Shown here: positions 9,051 to 18,884 of the stretch, piece by piece
Layout: the number at the start of each line of letters is the position of its first letter
Position numbering within the stretch: the first letter of the stretch is position 1
Assembly (NCBI GenBank): GCA_035645555.1
Contig: DASQMI010000094.1
Coordinates: 37,639 to 101,638 of the forward strand
Source: Lysobacter_F sp035645555
GTDB lineage: Bacteria > Pseudomonadota > Gammaproteobacteria > Xanthomonadales > Xanthomonadaceae
Length of the DNA stretch: 64,000 nt
Direction of reading: 5' to 3'
Notes under the pieces: model-generated
What the model was told of the DNA's origin: nothing
Seen by the model: the letters and a program-made list of their open reading frames with translations, nothing else
Database searches by the model: none
Translations under genes and position numbers: made by a program

Positions 9051-10572
9051 GCCGTGTGGGCTGACTCGGGACTACAGTCGCCCGAAACGCCGCCACCGCC
9101 GGCATCGTCTGCCGCAAGCTCCGCGCGTTGTCCGCCTGATCGGGCACGCCGCACGGGAAGCCGTTGCAGGTGTTGATATACGGATTCGAAAACACCCGGA
9201 TGCGGGTGAGGCCAGACTCGCCGTACGCCATCACCGTGTAAAACGCGCCGCTGCCGGCGGGTGCTTTGTGGCCGAACGAATAGGGGTAGCGCCCGTACTC
9301 GTTGGACTGCAGCACGTTGTCGTCACCGTCGGCCTCCCCCCGGTCGTGCGCCGAGCCCATGTTGTGGCCGAGCTCATGCGCCAGGGTTTCGTCGCGGCAG
9401 ATGTAGCCGTTGTCAGGGAACGCGTTGAGGTTGGAATCGCCGATGACGGCCATGCCCCACTTCGCGTGGGACGTGGTGATCGTGCGCTGCCCGGACCCGT
9501 TCAGCCAGGCGATGCCGCAACCGTCGTTTTCGGGATCGTTGAAGTTGCGCACCAGGACGACCAGGTCGCCACCGAACTGCTCGCGCGCCGTGTGCAGCGG
9601 CTGCAGTGCGGGCGGAACGCCGGTATCGGTGCAGTTGAGCGAGCCGTTCTGCTCGGTGCAGGACACGCCGGTCAGGTTGTACAGCGCCTGTTCGTTGGCG
9701 GTGGCGTCCGCGTAGTCGACCTGAACCGTGCGGACCAGCCGCACCTGGGCGTCGATCTGGCTGTTCGTGTAGGCCTGGTTGGCAACCGCGATCAGATGTG
9801 CGAGCCGGGTATTGGCCTGCGACTGCCCGCCCAGCCGCGCAGCGAAGTTCGAGGTATAGCCCAGCACCACGTCGACCGTGGTCGCCGCGCTCGTGGTCGC
9901 CTGCGCGGTGAACGCCGAAGCGGTCGCCGGCGTCGTGCCGGCCGCCGCGGCGACAGGGCCGGTCGCGATCGGCGGCGGCAGGTGGTCCGGCTTGGTCGGG
10001 CGGGTCGCTTCGTTGTCCAGGCTGGCCAAGCCTTGCGGATGCGTTTCGATCAGCCACGCGCGCCCCTGCGACAGCCCGAGCCGCAGCGGCTCGCGGTCGC
10101 CGTACGGCACGGTGCCGAACACCGCCTTCTCGCCGAAGGTGATGATCGCCTCGGTGCCGGGCGCACTGCCGGGCACGCGCCCGATCCAGGTCCAGTTGCC
10201 GTCCGGATGCTCGACGTGGCGGTCATAGCGCAGGCGGATCTGGCTGCCGTCCGGCGCCGGGATGGTCAGCTCGCCGGTGGCGATCGCGCGCAGCGCGTGC
10301 GCCTCGCTCAGGCTCACCGGATGGAATGTGTAGGCGCGCGTGCGCCGCGGCTGCACGACCTTGTCGTAGGCCAGCAACGCGCCGCGGTCCGGTAGCGACG
10401 CGAACGACTTGCCCGCCGGTGCCGCCGGCCCGGGATAGGCGGCGACACGGCCCGCGGAGCCCGCGACCGGCATGCGGCCCGCAGCCGCGCCCGCCCGGTC
10501 GGCTTCCTGTTCCTTCGTCGAGCAGCCGGCCACCAGAGCCAGAACCGCCGCGGCAGCCCAAATACGACGCAT
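8131..10572 (-). CDS. Reprolysin-like metalloprotease lipoprotein with C-terminal FG-GAP/VCBS-like repeats
   Basis: Predicted exported zinc protease of 813 residues. Residues 1-17 are a signal peptide with lipobox (ALVAGC). A propeptide-like region follows. The metzincin motif HELGHNMGSAHD is at about 399-410, with a downstream Met-turn candidate (YTVMAYGE). From about 509 to the end there are six repeats of about 47 residues, each opening with D(F/Y)(D/N)GDG and then D(L/V/I)(Y/L/F)WR, a calcium-binding beta-propeller-like blade. The start at 10572 places the lipobox correctly; 10614 would give a long arginine-rich extension. It is convergent with the WbsX-like gene (two bases between stops). 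The repeat-coding part is lower in GC than the catalytic part. Confidence 0.88.
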   Translation of the reverse strand: MRRIWAAAAVLALVAGCSTKEQEADRAGAAAGRMPVAGSAGRVAAYPGPAAPAGKSFASLPDRGALLAYDKVVQPRRTRAYTFHPVSLSEAHALRAIATGELTIPAPDGSQIRLRYDRHVEHPDGNWTWIGRVPGSAPGTEAIITFGEKAVFGTVPYGDREPLRLGLSQGRAWLIETHPQGLASLDNEATRPTKPDHLPPPIATGPVAAAAGTTPATASAFTAQATTSAATTVDVVLGYTSNFAARLGGQSQANTRLAHLIAVANQAYTNSQIDAQVRLVRTVQVDYADATANEQALYNLTGVSCTEQNGSLNCTDTGVPPALQPLHTAREQFGGDLVVLVRNFNDPENDGCGIAWLNGSGQRTITTSHAKWGMAVIGDSNLNAFPDNGYICRDETLAHELGHNMGSAHDRGEADGDDNVLQSNEYGRYPYSFGHKAPAGSGAFYTVMAYGESGLTRIRVFSNPYINTCNGFPCGVPDQADNARSLRQTMPAVAAFRATVVPSQPTRRVTSDFDGDGRSDLYWRHSLSGNNDIWFLNGAALVSAATVSRLADVRWNAAGLGDFNGDGKADVLWRHATSGELLIHHMDGTRVLASSGASLTVADPDWRIVALGDFDGDGVTDLYWRHQVSGVNDIWLMGSLLPRQVRSVHREPDLNWKVVATGDFNGDGKNDVFWRHSLTGRNVVHLMDGFTVRTGSAFVDTVADTRWRIHAAQDFDGDGRADVYWRHEDSGEVYLWRMNGAAVAAVAFVHKEPDLAWQVASAGDYNGDGYADILWRNTATGQNVIHLMRGSTIISGSAQITHVPDTAWRVVPG

Positions 10573-10693
10573 ACGCTGAGGACTTGACAAACGCGCACCC
10601 GTCGGCGCAGGCATCAGCCTAGCCCAACTTCGGTCTGCGCGCTGGCGAAGGCCGGAGCCCGCGCGAAGGTTTTGTCAACGGCTGTGACCGCCG

Positions 10694-11320
10694 TCAGATG
10701 ACCTTCACGCCGGTCGCGGCCTGCAGCTCATCCCTGGACACGCCCGGCGCCAGCTCGACGAGCCGCAGCCCCTCGGGCGTGACGTCCATCACGGCCAGAT
10801 CGCTGATGATCCGGTTGACCACCCCAACCCCGGTCAGCGGCAGCGTGCATTCCGGCACGATCTTGTGCTCGCCGTTCTTGGCGACGTGCTCCATCAGCAC
10901 CACGACGCGCTTGACGCCGGCCACCAGGTCCATCGCGCCGCCCATGCCCTTCACCATCTTGCCGGGCACCATCCAGTTGGCGAGGTCGCCCTTGTCGGTG
11001 ACCTGCATTGCGCCGAGGATGGCCAGATCGATGTGGCCGCCGCGGATCATCGCGAAGCTGTCGTGGCTGCCGAAGAAGCTCGCGCCCCGACGGGCGGTGA
11101 CGGTCTGCTTGCCGGCATTGATGAGGTCGGCGTCGACCTCGGCTTCGGTCGGGAATGGACCGATGCCGAGCAGGCCGTTCTCGCTCTGCAGCCAGACGTC
11201 GACCCCGTCGGGGATGTAGTTGGCCACCAGCGTCGGCAGGCCGATGCCGAGGTTGACGTACATGCCGTCGGCGAGTTCCTGTGCGGCGCGCTGCGCCATC
11301 TGATCGCGGGTCCAGGGCAT
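10694..11320 (-). CDS. 3-oxoacid CoA-transferase, subunit B
   Basis: Beta subunit (208 residues) of a succinyl-CoA:3-ketoacid or acetoacetate CoA-transferase, which activates acetoacetate or similar acids with CoA from succinyl-CoA or acetyl-CoA. The catalytic glutamate region is [10 protein letters not shown]. Other family landmarks are [17 protein letters not shown] near the N-terminus and [14 protein letters not shown]. It starts 11 bases downstream of the subunit A stop on the same strand, so both are translated from one message. Which acid is the physiological substrate cannot be read from the sequence. Confidence 0.93.
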   Translation of the reverse strand: MPWTRDQMAQRAAQELADGMYVNLGIGLPTLVANYIPDGVDVWLQSENGLLGIGPFPTEAEVDADLINAGKQTVTARRGASFFGSHDSFAMIRGGHIDLAILGAMQVTDKGDLANWMVPGKMVKGMGGAMDLVAGVKRVVVLMEHVAKNGEHKIVPECTLPLTGVGVVNRIISDLAVMDVTPEGLRLVELAPGVSRDELQAATGVKVI

Positions 11321-11331
11321 TTCGATACTCC

Positions 11332-12063
<732 letters not shown>

Positions 12064-12162
12064 GGGGGAGCTCCGCATTCGGGAAGGTGCGAAGTGTAGC
12101 GTGGCCGCCGCGTCCGCCGGCCTTGGCCTTTCGGGCAAGCCCGCGGCCGCTAGACTGGATGG

Positions 12163-13068
12163 ATGCTCCGGATCGCCCTTGTCACCGCCGTCGAATCGCG
12201 CGCGCACGACACCGACCTGCCGTTGCTCGCGCCAGCGTGCGCCGCGGCTGGGCTGGCGGCCGAGGTCATTGCCTGGGACGACCCCAGCGTCTCGTGGGGC
12301 CGCTTCGACGCGGTGGTGCTGCGCTCGCCGTGGAACTACATGGAGCGTCTGCCCGCCTTCCTCGACTGGTGCACGCGCGTGGACCGTGCGAGCCGGCTGC
12401 TGAATCCGCTGCCGGTGGTGCGCTGGAACACCGACAAGCACTACCTCGCCGACCTCGCCGCGCGCGAGGTGCCGGTGGTGCCGACCCGCTTCGTCGAACC
12501 CGATGCCGAGCCGCTACCGGCGCTGGAGGCGTTCCTCGCCACGTTCGACTGCGCGGAGTTCGTGGTGAAACCGGCGGTCAGCGCGGGTTCGCGCGACACC
12601 CACCGCTACGGCCGCGAACAAACGTTCCTCGCCGCCAACCATCTCGGCCGTCTGCTCACCGCCGGGCGCAGCGCCATGCTTCAGCCGTACCTGCCGGCGG
12701 TCGACACGCACGGCGAGACCGCGCTGCTCTACTTCGCCGGCGATTACAGCCATGCGATCCGCAAGGCGGCGCTGCTCGAACGCGATGGCACGGCGCGCTC
12801 GCACACCGCGGCGCCCGATGTCATCCGGCCGTGCGAGCCCACCGAGGACGAGCGCGCGCTGGCCGAGCGCATCCTCGCCATCGTGGCCGCGCATCCCGCG
12901 CTCGGCGGCATGCTGGCGTACGCGCGCGTGGACCTCGTGCGCGGCGATGATGGCAAGCCGCGACTGCTGGAACTGGAGCTGTGCGAGCCGGCGCTGTTCG
13001 TCACCCACGCGCCCGGCAGCGCCGAGCGTTTCGCCGCGCGGCTTGCGGCGTTGCTGCACGCTCGCTGA
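12163..13068 (+). CDS. ATP-grasp domain protein, substrate unknown
   Basis: Stand-alone ATP-grasp enzyme of 301 residues, related to glutathione synthetase/RimK-type ligases. The N-terminal domain includes [19 protein letters not shown], a phrase typical of a poorly characterised ATP-grasp group. The ATP-binding region follows with [17 protein letters not shown] and the metal-binding segment [14 protein letters not shown]. Members normally join a carboxylate to an amine or thiol through an acyl phosphate. Neighbours (CoA-transferase, manC) do not indicate a substrate. It is transcribed alone and ends 62 bases before the convergent manC stop. Confidence 0.8.
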   Translation: MLRIALVTAVESRAHDTDLPLLAPACAAAGLAAEVIAWDDPSVSWGRFDAVVLRSPWNYMERLPAFLDWCTRVDRASRLLNPLPVVRWNTDKHYLADLAAREVPVVPTRFVEPDAEPLPALEAFLATFDCAEFVVKPAVSAGSRDTHRYGREQTFLAANHLGRLLTAGRSAMLQPYLPAVDTHGETALLYFAGDYSHAIRKAALLERDGTARSHTAAPDVIRPCEPTEDERALAERILAIVAAHPALGGMLAYARVDLVRGDDGKPRLLELELCEPALFVTHAPGSAERFAARLAALLHAR

Positions 13069-13095
13069 GCCGCTAGGCGCGGCGCCGCCGCGAGT

Positions 13096-13111
13096 CGCGG
13101 CTGAAGCCGCG
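13096..13111. repeat. REP-like palindrome between convergent genes
   Basis: The sequence CGCGGCT-GA-AGCCGCG forms a perfect seven-base stem in the 62-base gap between the ATP-grasp gene and manC. Its text (CGCGGCTGAAGCCGCG) resembles the extragenic palindromes common in Xanthomonadaceae and Pseudomonas. It may also act as a two-way transcription end, but there is no T-run. Confidence 0.5.
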
Positions 13112-13130
13112 CCTGCCGCATGAAGCCGCC

Positions 13131-14543
13131 TCAGGCGCGTCCGTAGACGTCCTCAAGCCGCTCGATGTCGTCCTCGCCGAGGTAGCCGCCGGACTGCACC
13201 TCGATCAGTTCCACCGGCTGGCTGCCGCGGTTGCGCAGGCGATGCACGCTGCCCTGCGGGATGTAGGTGCTCTCGTTCGCGCGCAGCTCGAACACGCGGT
13301 CGTCGCAGGTCACCTCGGCGACGCCCGACACCACCACCCAGTGCTCGGCGCGATGGGCATGCCGCTGCAGGCTGAGCGCGGCACCAGGCTTCACCACGAT
13401 GCGCTTGACCTGGAACCGCTCGCCCACCGCGATCGAGTCGTAGCTGCCCCACGGCCGGTACACCTTGCGGTGCACGAGATGCTCGGTGCGGCCGGCGTTC
13501 TTGAGCAGGTCCACCACCTGCTTGACGTCCTGCACCCGGTCCTTGCGTGCGACCAGCGTGGCATCGGCGGTGTCGACGATGACGAGCTCCTCGACACCGA
13601 GCGTGGCGATCAGACGGCCGTCGGAGGCGCGGATCAGGCTGTCGCGGGTATCCACCGCGATCACGTCCCCCTCGGAGCGGTTCCCGCTCGCGTCGCGCTC
13701 GGCAACCGCCCACAGCGAGGACCACGAGCCGATGTCGCTCCAGCCGCAGCTCACCGGCACCACCGCGGCGCGGTCGGTCTTTTCCATCACCGCGTAGTCG
13801 ATCGAATCGCTGGGGCTCGCCGCGAATGCCTCGGCGTCGATCCGGGTGAAGTCGAGGTCGCGGCGCGCGCCGTGCCAGGCCCGCTCGGCCGCGTCGCGCA
13901 TCGCCGCTGCGTGCCGGCCGAGTTCGTCTAGGTAGGCGTCCGCCCGGAACAGGAACATGCCGGAGTTCCACGCATAGCCGCCCTCGGCGAGGTAGCGCTG
14001 CGCGGTGGCGAGGTCGGGCTTCTCGACGAAGCGCTCGATCCGGAACCCCGCCCCGTCCAGTGCCGTGCCGCGCCGGATGTAGCCGTAACCGGTTTCCGGG
14101 TAGTCGGGCGTGATGCCGAACGCCACCAGCCACCCGGCCCCGGCCAGCGTGCGCGCGGCGCCGACCGCGCTGCGGAACGCGGATTCGTCGGCGATCAGGT
14201 GATCCGCCGGCAGCACCAGCAGCACGGCGTCCGGGTCGGTGGCGCGGGCGTGCAGCGCGGCGAGCGCGATCGCCGGCGCCGTGCTGCGCGGCACCGGCTC
14301 CAGCAGGATGCCGCCGCTGGCCACGTCCACGGCCTGCAGCTGCTCGCCGACCATGAAGCGGTGCTCCTCGCTGCAGACCGTGATCGGCGCGGCCACGTCC
14401 TCGAGCGCGGCCGCGCGCAGCACCGTTTCCTGGAACAGCGAACGGTCGCCCATCAGGGCCAGGAACTGCTTGGGCTGGTTCTGGCGCGACAGCGGCCACA
14501 GCCGGGTGCCGCTGCCGCCGCTGAGGACCACCGGGTGCAGCAT
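13131..14543 (-). CDS. manC: Mannose-1-phosphate guanylyltransferase / mannose-6-phosphate isomerase
   Basis: Bifunctional cytoplasmic enzyme (470 residues) of the ManC/AlgA/XanB type that makes GDP-mannose. The nucleotidyltransferase domain begins VVLSGGSGTRLWPLSR and contains the sugar-binding RFVEKP. The C-terminal cupin isomerase domain starts near RPWGSY and has QRHAHRAEHWVVVSG. The start at 14543 places the signature at residue 4. It is divergent from etfB. It is the only recognisable nucleotide-sugar gene in the window, so it is the obvious donor source for the adjacent polysaccharide island (inference). The phosphomannomutase partner often found next to it in Xanthomonas is not adjacent here. 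Confidence 0.95.
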   Translation of the reverse strand: MLHPVVLSGGSGTRLWPLSRQNQPKQFLALMGDRSLFQETVLRAAALEDVAAPITVCSEEHRFMVGEQLQAVDVASGGILLEPVPRSTAPAIALAALHARATDPDAVLLVLPADHLIADESAFRSAVGAARTLAGAGWLVAFGITPDYPETGYGYIRRGTALDGAGFRIERFVEKPDLATAQRYLAEGGYAWNSGMFLFRADAYLDELGRHAAAMRDAAERAWHGARRDLDFTRIDAEAFAASPSDSIDYAVMEKTDRAAVVPVSCGWSDIGSWSSLWAVAERDASGNRSEGDVIAVDTRDSLIRASDGRLIATLGVEELVIVDTADATLVARKDRVQDVKQVVDLLKNAGRTEHLVHRKVYRPWGSYDSIAVGERFQVKRIVVKPGAALSLQRHAHRAEHWVVVSGVAEVTCDDRVFELRANESTYIPQGSVHRLRNRGSQPVELIEVQSGGYLGEDDIERLEDVYGRA

Positions 14544-14663
14544 GCGGGGCGTCTCGTGGGGAGTCGCGGCAAGGATAGCCGAGGCGGCTTTCCCTTCCCG
14601 CGGCTCCGCTAGAATGTCGGGTTCCAGCCGCCCGGCGGCCTCCCCCACAAGGACCCCCGCACG

Positions 14664-15410
14664 ATGAAGATCCTCGTCGGCTACAAGCGCGTGGTGGACT
14701 TCAACGTCCGCATCCAGGTCAAGCCGGACGGCTCCGGCGTGATCACCGACGGCGTCAAGCTGTCGCCCAACCCGTTCGACGAAATCGCACTCGAGGAAGC
14801 GCTGCGCCTGCGCGACAAGGGCATCGCCACCGAGGTGGTGGTCGCCACCATCGCGCCGGCGGATGCCCAGGCGCACCTGCGCAACGGCCTCGCCATGGGC
14901 GCCAACCGCGCCATCCACGTGGTCGCCGACCAGCCGGTGCAGCCGCTGACCGCCGCGCGCGCGCTGCTCAAGCTGATCGAGAAGGAGCAGCCGGACCTGG
15001 TCATCCTCGGCAAGCAGGCGATCGACGACGACTGCAACCAGACCGGCCAGATGCTCGCCACCCTGTGGGGCCGCCCGCAGGCGACGTTCGCCTCCAAGCT
15101 GGAGATCGCCGGCGGCAAGGCCACGGTGACCCGCGAGGTCGACGCCGGCCTCGAGACGCTGGAAGTTGACCTGCCGGCGGTGGTGACCACCGACCTGCGC
15201 CTCAACGAGCCGCGCTTCATCAAGTTGCCGGACATCATGAAAGCGAAGAGCAAGCCGCTCGAGACCATCGCGATGGCCGACCTCGGCGTGGAGTCCGGCG
15301 ATCTGCTGCAGACCACCCAGTACGCCCCGCCGCCGAAGCGCAGCCGCGGGATCATGGTGAAGGACGCGGCCGAGCTGGTCGCCGCGCTCAAGCAGAAGGG
15401 GTTGCTGTGA
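14664..15410 (+). CDS. etfB: Electron transfer flavoprotein subunit beta
   Basis: Small ETF subunit (248 residues) that binds AMP and holds the alpha subunit domain carrying FAD. Landmarks are the N-terminal MKILVGYKRVVD, the adenine-binding region, ARALLKLIEKEQPDLVILGKQAIDDD, and the recognition-loop region EVDAGLETLEVDLPAVVT. It accepts electrons from acyl-CoA dehydrogenases and passes them to the ETF dehydrogenase at 4406-6031. The stop overlaps the etfA start (TGATG). AAGGA lies about ten bases upstream of the ATG. It marks the left border of the polysaccharide island region. Confidence 0.97.
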   Translation: MKILVGYKRVVDFNVRIQVKPDGSGVITDGVKLSPNPFDEIALEEALRLRDKGIATEVVVATIAPADAQAHLRNGLAMGANRAIHVVADQPVQPLTAARALLKLIEKEQPDLVILGKQAIDDDCNQTGQMLATLWGRPQATFASKLEIAGGKATVTREVDAGLETLEVDLPAVVTTDLRLNEPRFIKLPDIMKAKSKPLETIAMADLGVESGDLLQTTQYAPPPKRSRGIMVKDAAELVAALKQKGLL

Positions 15411-16348
15411 TGGCCAAGGTTCTCGTCGTTGCCGAACACCTGGGCGGCCGCCTCAATGCGTCGACCGCGAAGTGCGTCGCGGCCGCACAGGCGCTGTCGC
15501 CCGAATCCATCGATATCGTCGTGCTCGCCGGCGATCCGGCCGGCGTCGCCGCCGAAGCCGCGCAGATCGCCGGCGTCAACCGTGTGCTGACGGTCGCCCA
15601 CCCTGCCAATGAACACGCGATCGCGCAGGTGCTCGCGCCGCAGATTGCGAAGCTGGCGGCCGATTACAGCCACGTGTTCGGCCCGTCGACCACGTTCGGC
15701 AAGGACCTGATGCCGTGCGTCGCCGCGCTGCTCGGCGTGGCTCAGGTGTCCGACGTGATGGCGGTCGAGGGCCCGCACACGTTCAAGCGCCCGATCTATG
15801 CCGGCAACGCCATCGTCACCGTGCAGGCGCCTGCCGACCGCACCGTGGTCGCCACCGTGCGCACCGCGTCGTGGCCGGAAGCCGCGCGCGGCGGCAGCGC
15901 GGCGGTCGAGGCGGTCAGCGTCGATGTCGCGCTGCCGGGCCACACCCGCTTCGTCGGCCTCGCCGCCGGCAACTCCGACCGCCCCGACCTGCAGTCGGCG
16001 CGGCGCGTGGTCTCCGGCGGCCGCGGCGTGGGCTCGGCGGAGAACTTCAAGATCGTGTTCGAGCTCGCCGACAAGCTCGGCGCCGCGGTCGGCGCCTCGC
16101 GCGCCGCGGTCGACGCCGGCTACGTTCCGAACGAGCTGCAGGTCGGCCAGACCGGCAAGATCATCGCGCCGGAGCTGTACATCGCGGTCGGCATCTCCGG
16201 TGCGATCCAGCACCTCACCGGCATCAAGGACGCCGGCACGATCGTGGCGATCAACAAGGATCCGGACGCGCCGATCTTCGAGATCGCGGATATCGGCCTG
16301 ACCGGTGACCTGTTCCAGATCCTGCCGGAGCTGCAGGCACAGCTCTGA
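15410..16348 (+). CDS. etfA: Electron transfer flavoprotein subunit alpha
   Basis: FAD-carrying ETF subunit of 312 residues. The C-terminal FAD domain is clear: [58 protein letters not shown], and [17 protein letters not shown]. The ATG at 15410 shares a base with the etfB stop; a GTG directly before it is unnecessary. A strong intrinsic terminator follows 31 bases downstream. Beyond it the base composition drops and the polysaccharide island begins, which matches the conserved etfA border of Xanthomonas LPS loci. Confidence 0.97.
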   Translation: MAKVLVVAEHLGGRLNASTAKCVAAAQALSPESIDIVVLAGDPAGVAAEAAQIAGVNRVLTVAHPANEHAIAQVLAPQIAKLAADYSHVFGPSTTFGKDLMPCVAALLGVAQVSDVMAVEGPHTFKRPIYAGNAIVTVQAPADRTVVATVRTASWPEAARGGSAAVEAVSVDVALPGHTRFVGLAAGNSDRPDLQSARRVVSGGRGVGSAENFKIVFELADKLGAAVGASRAAVDAGYVPNELQVGQTGKIIAPELYIAVGISGAIQHLTGIKDAGTIVAINKDPDAPIFEIADIGLTGDLFQILPELQAQL

Positions 16349-16379
16349 AGTCGACTACATCACGTCAAAAAGCAGGAAC

Positions 16380-16407
16380 GGCCCGGGAAATGATCCGGGC
16401 CTTTCTC
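16380..16407 (+). terminator. Intrinsic terminator after etfBA
   Basis: A seven-base stem (GGCCCGG at 16380-16386 with CCGGGCC at 16395-16401) and an eight-base loop are followed by TTTCTC. It lies 31 bases after the etfA stop and should end the etfBA message. Confidence 0.85.
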
Positions 16408-16840
16408 GTCGACGCATTAGCCTAGAACCGACTCATCATTTCTGACGATACCGGATGCGCATCAACTGGCCGCTCTGGCTTCGGTGGTATTTGTGCTCTC
16501 GACCAGGTTCTTGAGGGAGTCAACCTCACCTTTGGCGCTGGCCAACGCCCGCGGTATACCCACAATCGTCATTGCCTCTGGACCTCTGGCGGCGGCGATT
16601 TTTTCCTCTAGTCTCTGGAGGGGAAACATCGGCGGCCGCTGCAGCTAAGCGCGGAGGAAACTAGCGCATGCGCGGGTCGATACCTTGCTCGGATCGGTCG
16701 CGACTAGCCATGCCCACCCCACCTGGGTGGTCAGGCGCCGCCTCGCGGCCCTGCCCGGCCGATGACGCCATGCGCCGCTTTTGCCGGGCGTGATGACCGT
16801 GTCGTCTGACGCAGGCAAAGCCGGGCTAACCTGAATTCCC
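16408..16840. other. Lower-GC stretch at the left edge of the polysaccharide island
   Basis: No convincing gene was recognised in this stretch apart from a doubtful 55-codon frame on the reverse strand (16462-16629). Base composition is visibly lower than in etfBA. It sits between the etfA terminator and the deacetylase gene stop, where remnants of earlier island variants would be expected. Confidence 0.5.
16462..16629 (-). CDS. Possible small hypothetical protein or gene remnant
   Basis: An open frame of 55 codons runs from an ATG at 16629 to a TGA at 16462. The translation begins MFPLQRLEEKIAAARG and ends LVESTNTTEARAAS, reading like a short helical, possibly coiled-coil peptide. No good ribosome site precedes the ATG, and a stop lies just upstream in the same frame. 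It could be the tail of a lost island gene or chance. No family was recognised. Confidence 0.25.
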   Translation of the reverse strand: MFPLQRLEEKIAAARGPEAMTIVGIPRALASAKGEVDSLKNLVESTNTTEARAAS

Positions 16841-17635
16841 CTAGGCGGACCGTTCCAGTGGCGCCAGGCCGTGTGTAGCCAGGAACCTGGCCGCCGCCTC
16901 TGAGAAACGGTCGGACGGCATGAATCCCCGACGTTCGTAGAGGGGGGGGCCGGGGTGGGGAGGTTCGTGAACGCGTGCGGGGTCCACATCCTGTTCAGAA
17001 AACGTGCCATGCATCAACATATGCAGCACTACGAAGGGCAGTAGGCCGACCCAGGTGCGCCACTGCGAAACATAACTAAGGCAAACCGTCACGGCGAGCA
17101 CCCGCTCCCGCCACGAGGCCCGATATGAGTGCACAGCGCCATTCGCGGGAAGCGGATCGAGCACCTTGAATAAGGGACCTGGCAGGCCGGCCCCGTGGTA
17201 GAGCGGGAACTGACGCAGCACACTGATCCCGCACTGCTTGGCCAGCACCAGGCCCAGCAGATGCACCGCGTCGTGATCCTGATGCCCTCCTTCCCACGCC
17301 GGTATATACAGTCTATCCAGCGGCCCGATCTGTCTTACGAGATCCTGTAGGGCGACAAGCGCGGCATCGAGCCACGCGTGCAGCGCGCCGTCAGGAAACC
17401 CGTGCCACTCGCCGAGGAAGTGCGACCGCCCCTCGGGCACCCCCAATCCCTCCAGCACTCGGCGACTTTCGTGTCGGCGCCGCGCCACCGGCTGCCCGCC
17501 GAAGCCACCGTCGGTCAGGTAGGCGCAGTGGACTTCCGCCCCGGCACGCGCCATGGCCCGGATGGGCACCGAGCAGGCGAATTCGTCGTCTGGGTGCGCC
17601 AGCAGGAAAAGGATGCGACCGGGCTCAGAACGCAT
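16841..17635 (-). CDS. PIG-L family deacetylase
   Basis: Zinc-dependent de-N-acetylase (264 residues) of the LmbE/PIG-L type, acting on N-acetyl groups of sugars or glycolipid intermediates. The metal motif is AHPDDE (LFLLAHPDDEFACSV), and the later histidine motif is GGHQDHDAVH. A hydrophobic stretch near residues 180-205 (VLAVTVCLSYVSQW, LLPFVVLHMLMHG) suggests membrane contact. The ATG at 17635 overlaps the GNAT gene stop by 11 bases, a normal operon spacing; an in-frame start at 17665 would overlap more. It is the last gene of the reverse-strand operon, so a role in trimming an island sugar is likely (inference). Confidence 0.88.
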   Translation of the reverse strand: MRSEPGRILFLLAHPDDEFACSVPIRAMARAGAEVHCAYLTDGGFGGQPVARRRHESRRVLEGLGVPEGRSHFLGEWHGFPDGALHAWLDAALVALQDLVRQIGPLDRLYIPAWEGGHQDHDAVHLLGLVLAKQCGISVLRQFPLYHGAGLPGPLFKVLDPLPANGAVHSYRASWRERVLAVTVCLSYVSQWRTWVGLLPFVVLHMLMHGTFSEQDVDPARVHEPPHPGPPLYERRGFMPSDRFSEAAARFLATHGLAPLERSA

Positions 17636-18479
17636 CGAAGTCAAGGAAGTTAAAAAATACCTCATCTCCAGCCACGGCCAGAGGGGCGTCTAGGCCACGC
17701 ACAATGAGATTCAATGGCGAGGGCCGCAGCCGTCGCGGCAGATCGGGATACAGGCCAAAACGTCCAGCGCCCGCCGGCATGAGCCCCAGCCATACCCGCA
17801 CCGCCGGAAGCGATCCGCTCCGCGCGAACAAGTGAAGCATTTCTGGCCGCGGCGCCTGCGCCCAAGCATGCACCAATGGACGCCCGGTCGCCGCAACATA
17901 CCCCACGCTGCCGTCACTCAGCGGCTGTATGCGCACAGGACCGGCGGGATTGCGCAGCCGCCACTCAAGTTGTTCGGCCGGCCAAGCGAGACGAAAACGA
18001 GCACGCCCTACGCGCTCCCAATCGAAACGTCCCAATGGTCCGAGTCCGATCCTCGCTTCGAGGGGTGCCACCAGCGCGAAGCCCAGCTTACGCACAAAGC
18101 CTGGGGTGCTGTTCGCATTGGCGACGCCATACACCAAACGTGCCCCTTCCTCGGCGCCGGCGCGATAGGTCAGCTCGGCCAGACGCGTGAACAATCCGCG
18201 TCCTTGGAAGTCTGGATGGGTCGCGGTGTTGAGCGAAAGCAGCGCACGCACGCGTTTGCCGTCGAGTTCCAACGGAACCGGTACGCACACGTAGTGCGCT
18301 ACCAAGCGGCCACCCTCACGCGCGTTGAATCCGATTACCGGACCTGTCGGATTCTCCGCGTACAGCCAGCGCAAGTATGCCGGGTCGGCAAGCTTGCCGG
18401 CACTTGGGAAACAGGCGCGAAACAACTCCACATATTCCGAAAGATCCGTGCCTACGTGGCCGCAGCGCTCGAATTCCAT
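17625..18479 (-). CDS. GNAT family N-acetyltransferase
   Basis: Protein of 284 residues with an N-terminal GNAT fold. The acetyl-CoA loop is visible as HPDFQGRGLFTRLAELTY, followed by YGVANANSTPGFVRKLGF, where an asparagine helix leads to the terminal strands. About 120 C-terminal residues are family-specific and end FFNFLDFDAF. It sits between gtrA and the deacetylase in the same operon, so paired acetylation and deacetylation of a sugar or lipid intermediate is possible (inference). The acceptor cannot be named. Confidence 0.8.
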   Translation of the reverse strand: MEFERCGHVGTDLSEYVELFRACFPSAGKLADPAYLRWLYAENPTGPVIGFNAREGGRLVAHYVCVPVPLELDGKRVRALLSLNTATHPDFQGRGLFTRLAELTYRAGAEEGARLVYGVANANSTPGFVRKLGFALVAPLEARIGLGPLGRFDWERVGRARFRLAWPAEQLEWRLRNPAGPVRIQPLSDGSVGYVAATGRPLVHAWAQAPRPEMLHLFARSGSLPAVRVWLGLMPAGAGRFGLYPDLPRRLRPSPLNLIVRGLDAPLAVAGDEVFFNFLDFDAF

Positions 18480-18491
18480 GAGTTTCCCCTG

Positions 18492-18884
18492 CTATCGATA
18501 GATCCAATAGCGTGATATGACGAATCCGCAAAGGGCCAGCAAAGCATCTACCGCGGGTTTGGCGAGCCATGCCCATTGCAGACCCGCATTGCGGTCCAAC
18601 AACACGACCGCCAAGGTGCTTAGCAGGGACATCACAGTCCACGAGAGCAGAAAGCGGCTAAACCGTGTCCATCCTAGCCGGCGACCGCCCTGACCGCGAA
18701 AGGTGATCACCCCATTGAGCCAGAAGCCAAGCAAGGCTCCACCGACGCGGCCGATCAGATTGGCAGAGATAGTGTTCACGCCGAGCGCACTCAGCCCAAC
18801 GAAGACCACCCAATCGAGCAACAGCTGTATGGCGCCGACCGCGCCGTAACCCGCCCCTTGGCGCAACAGCGTGCGCAATGCCAT
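18492..18884 (-). CDS. GtrA-like membrane protein (candidate lipid-linked sugar flippase)
   Basis: Small polytopic protein of 130 residues with four predicted membrane helices and the GtrA signature text: GAIQLLLDWVVFVGLSALG, NLIGRVGGALLGFWLNGVITF, and the terminal FVISRYWIYR. GtrA proteins are thought to flip undecaprenyl-phosphate-linked glucose or other sugars to the periplasm for side-branch modification of O-antigen. Its ATG shares a base with the stop of the upstream glycosyltransferase, the natural GtrB partner, so the pair is translationally coupled. Confidence 0.9.
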   Translation of the reverse strand: MALRTLLRQGAGYGAVGAIQLLLDWVVFVGLSALGVNTISANLIGRVGGALLGFWLNGVITFRGQGGRRLGWTRFSRFLLSWTVMSLLSTLAVVLLDRNAGLQWAWLAKPAVDALLALCGFVISRYWIYR

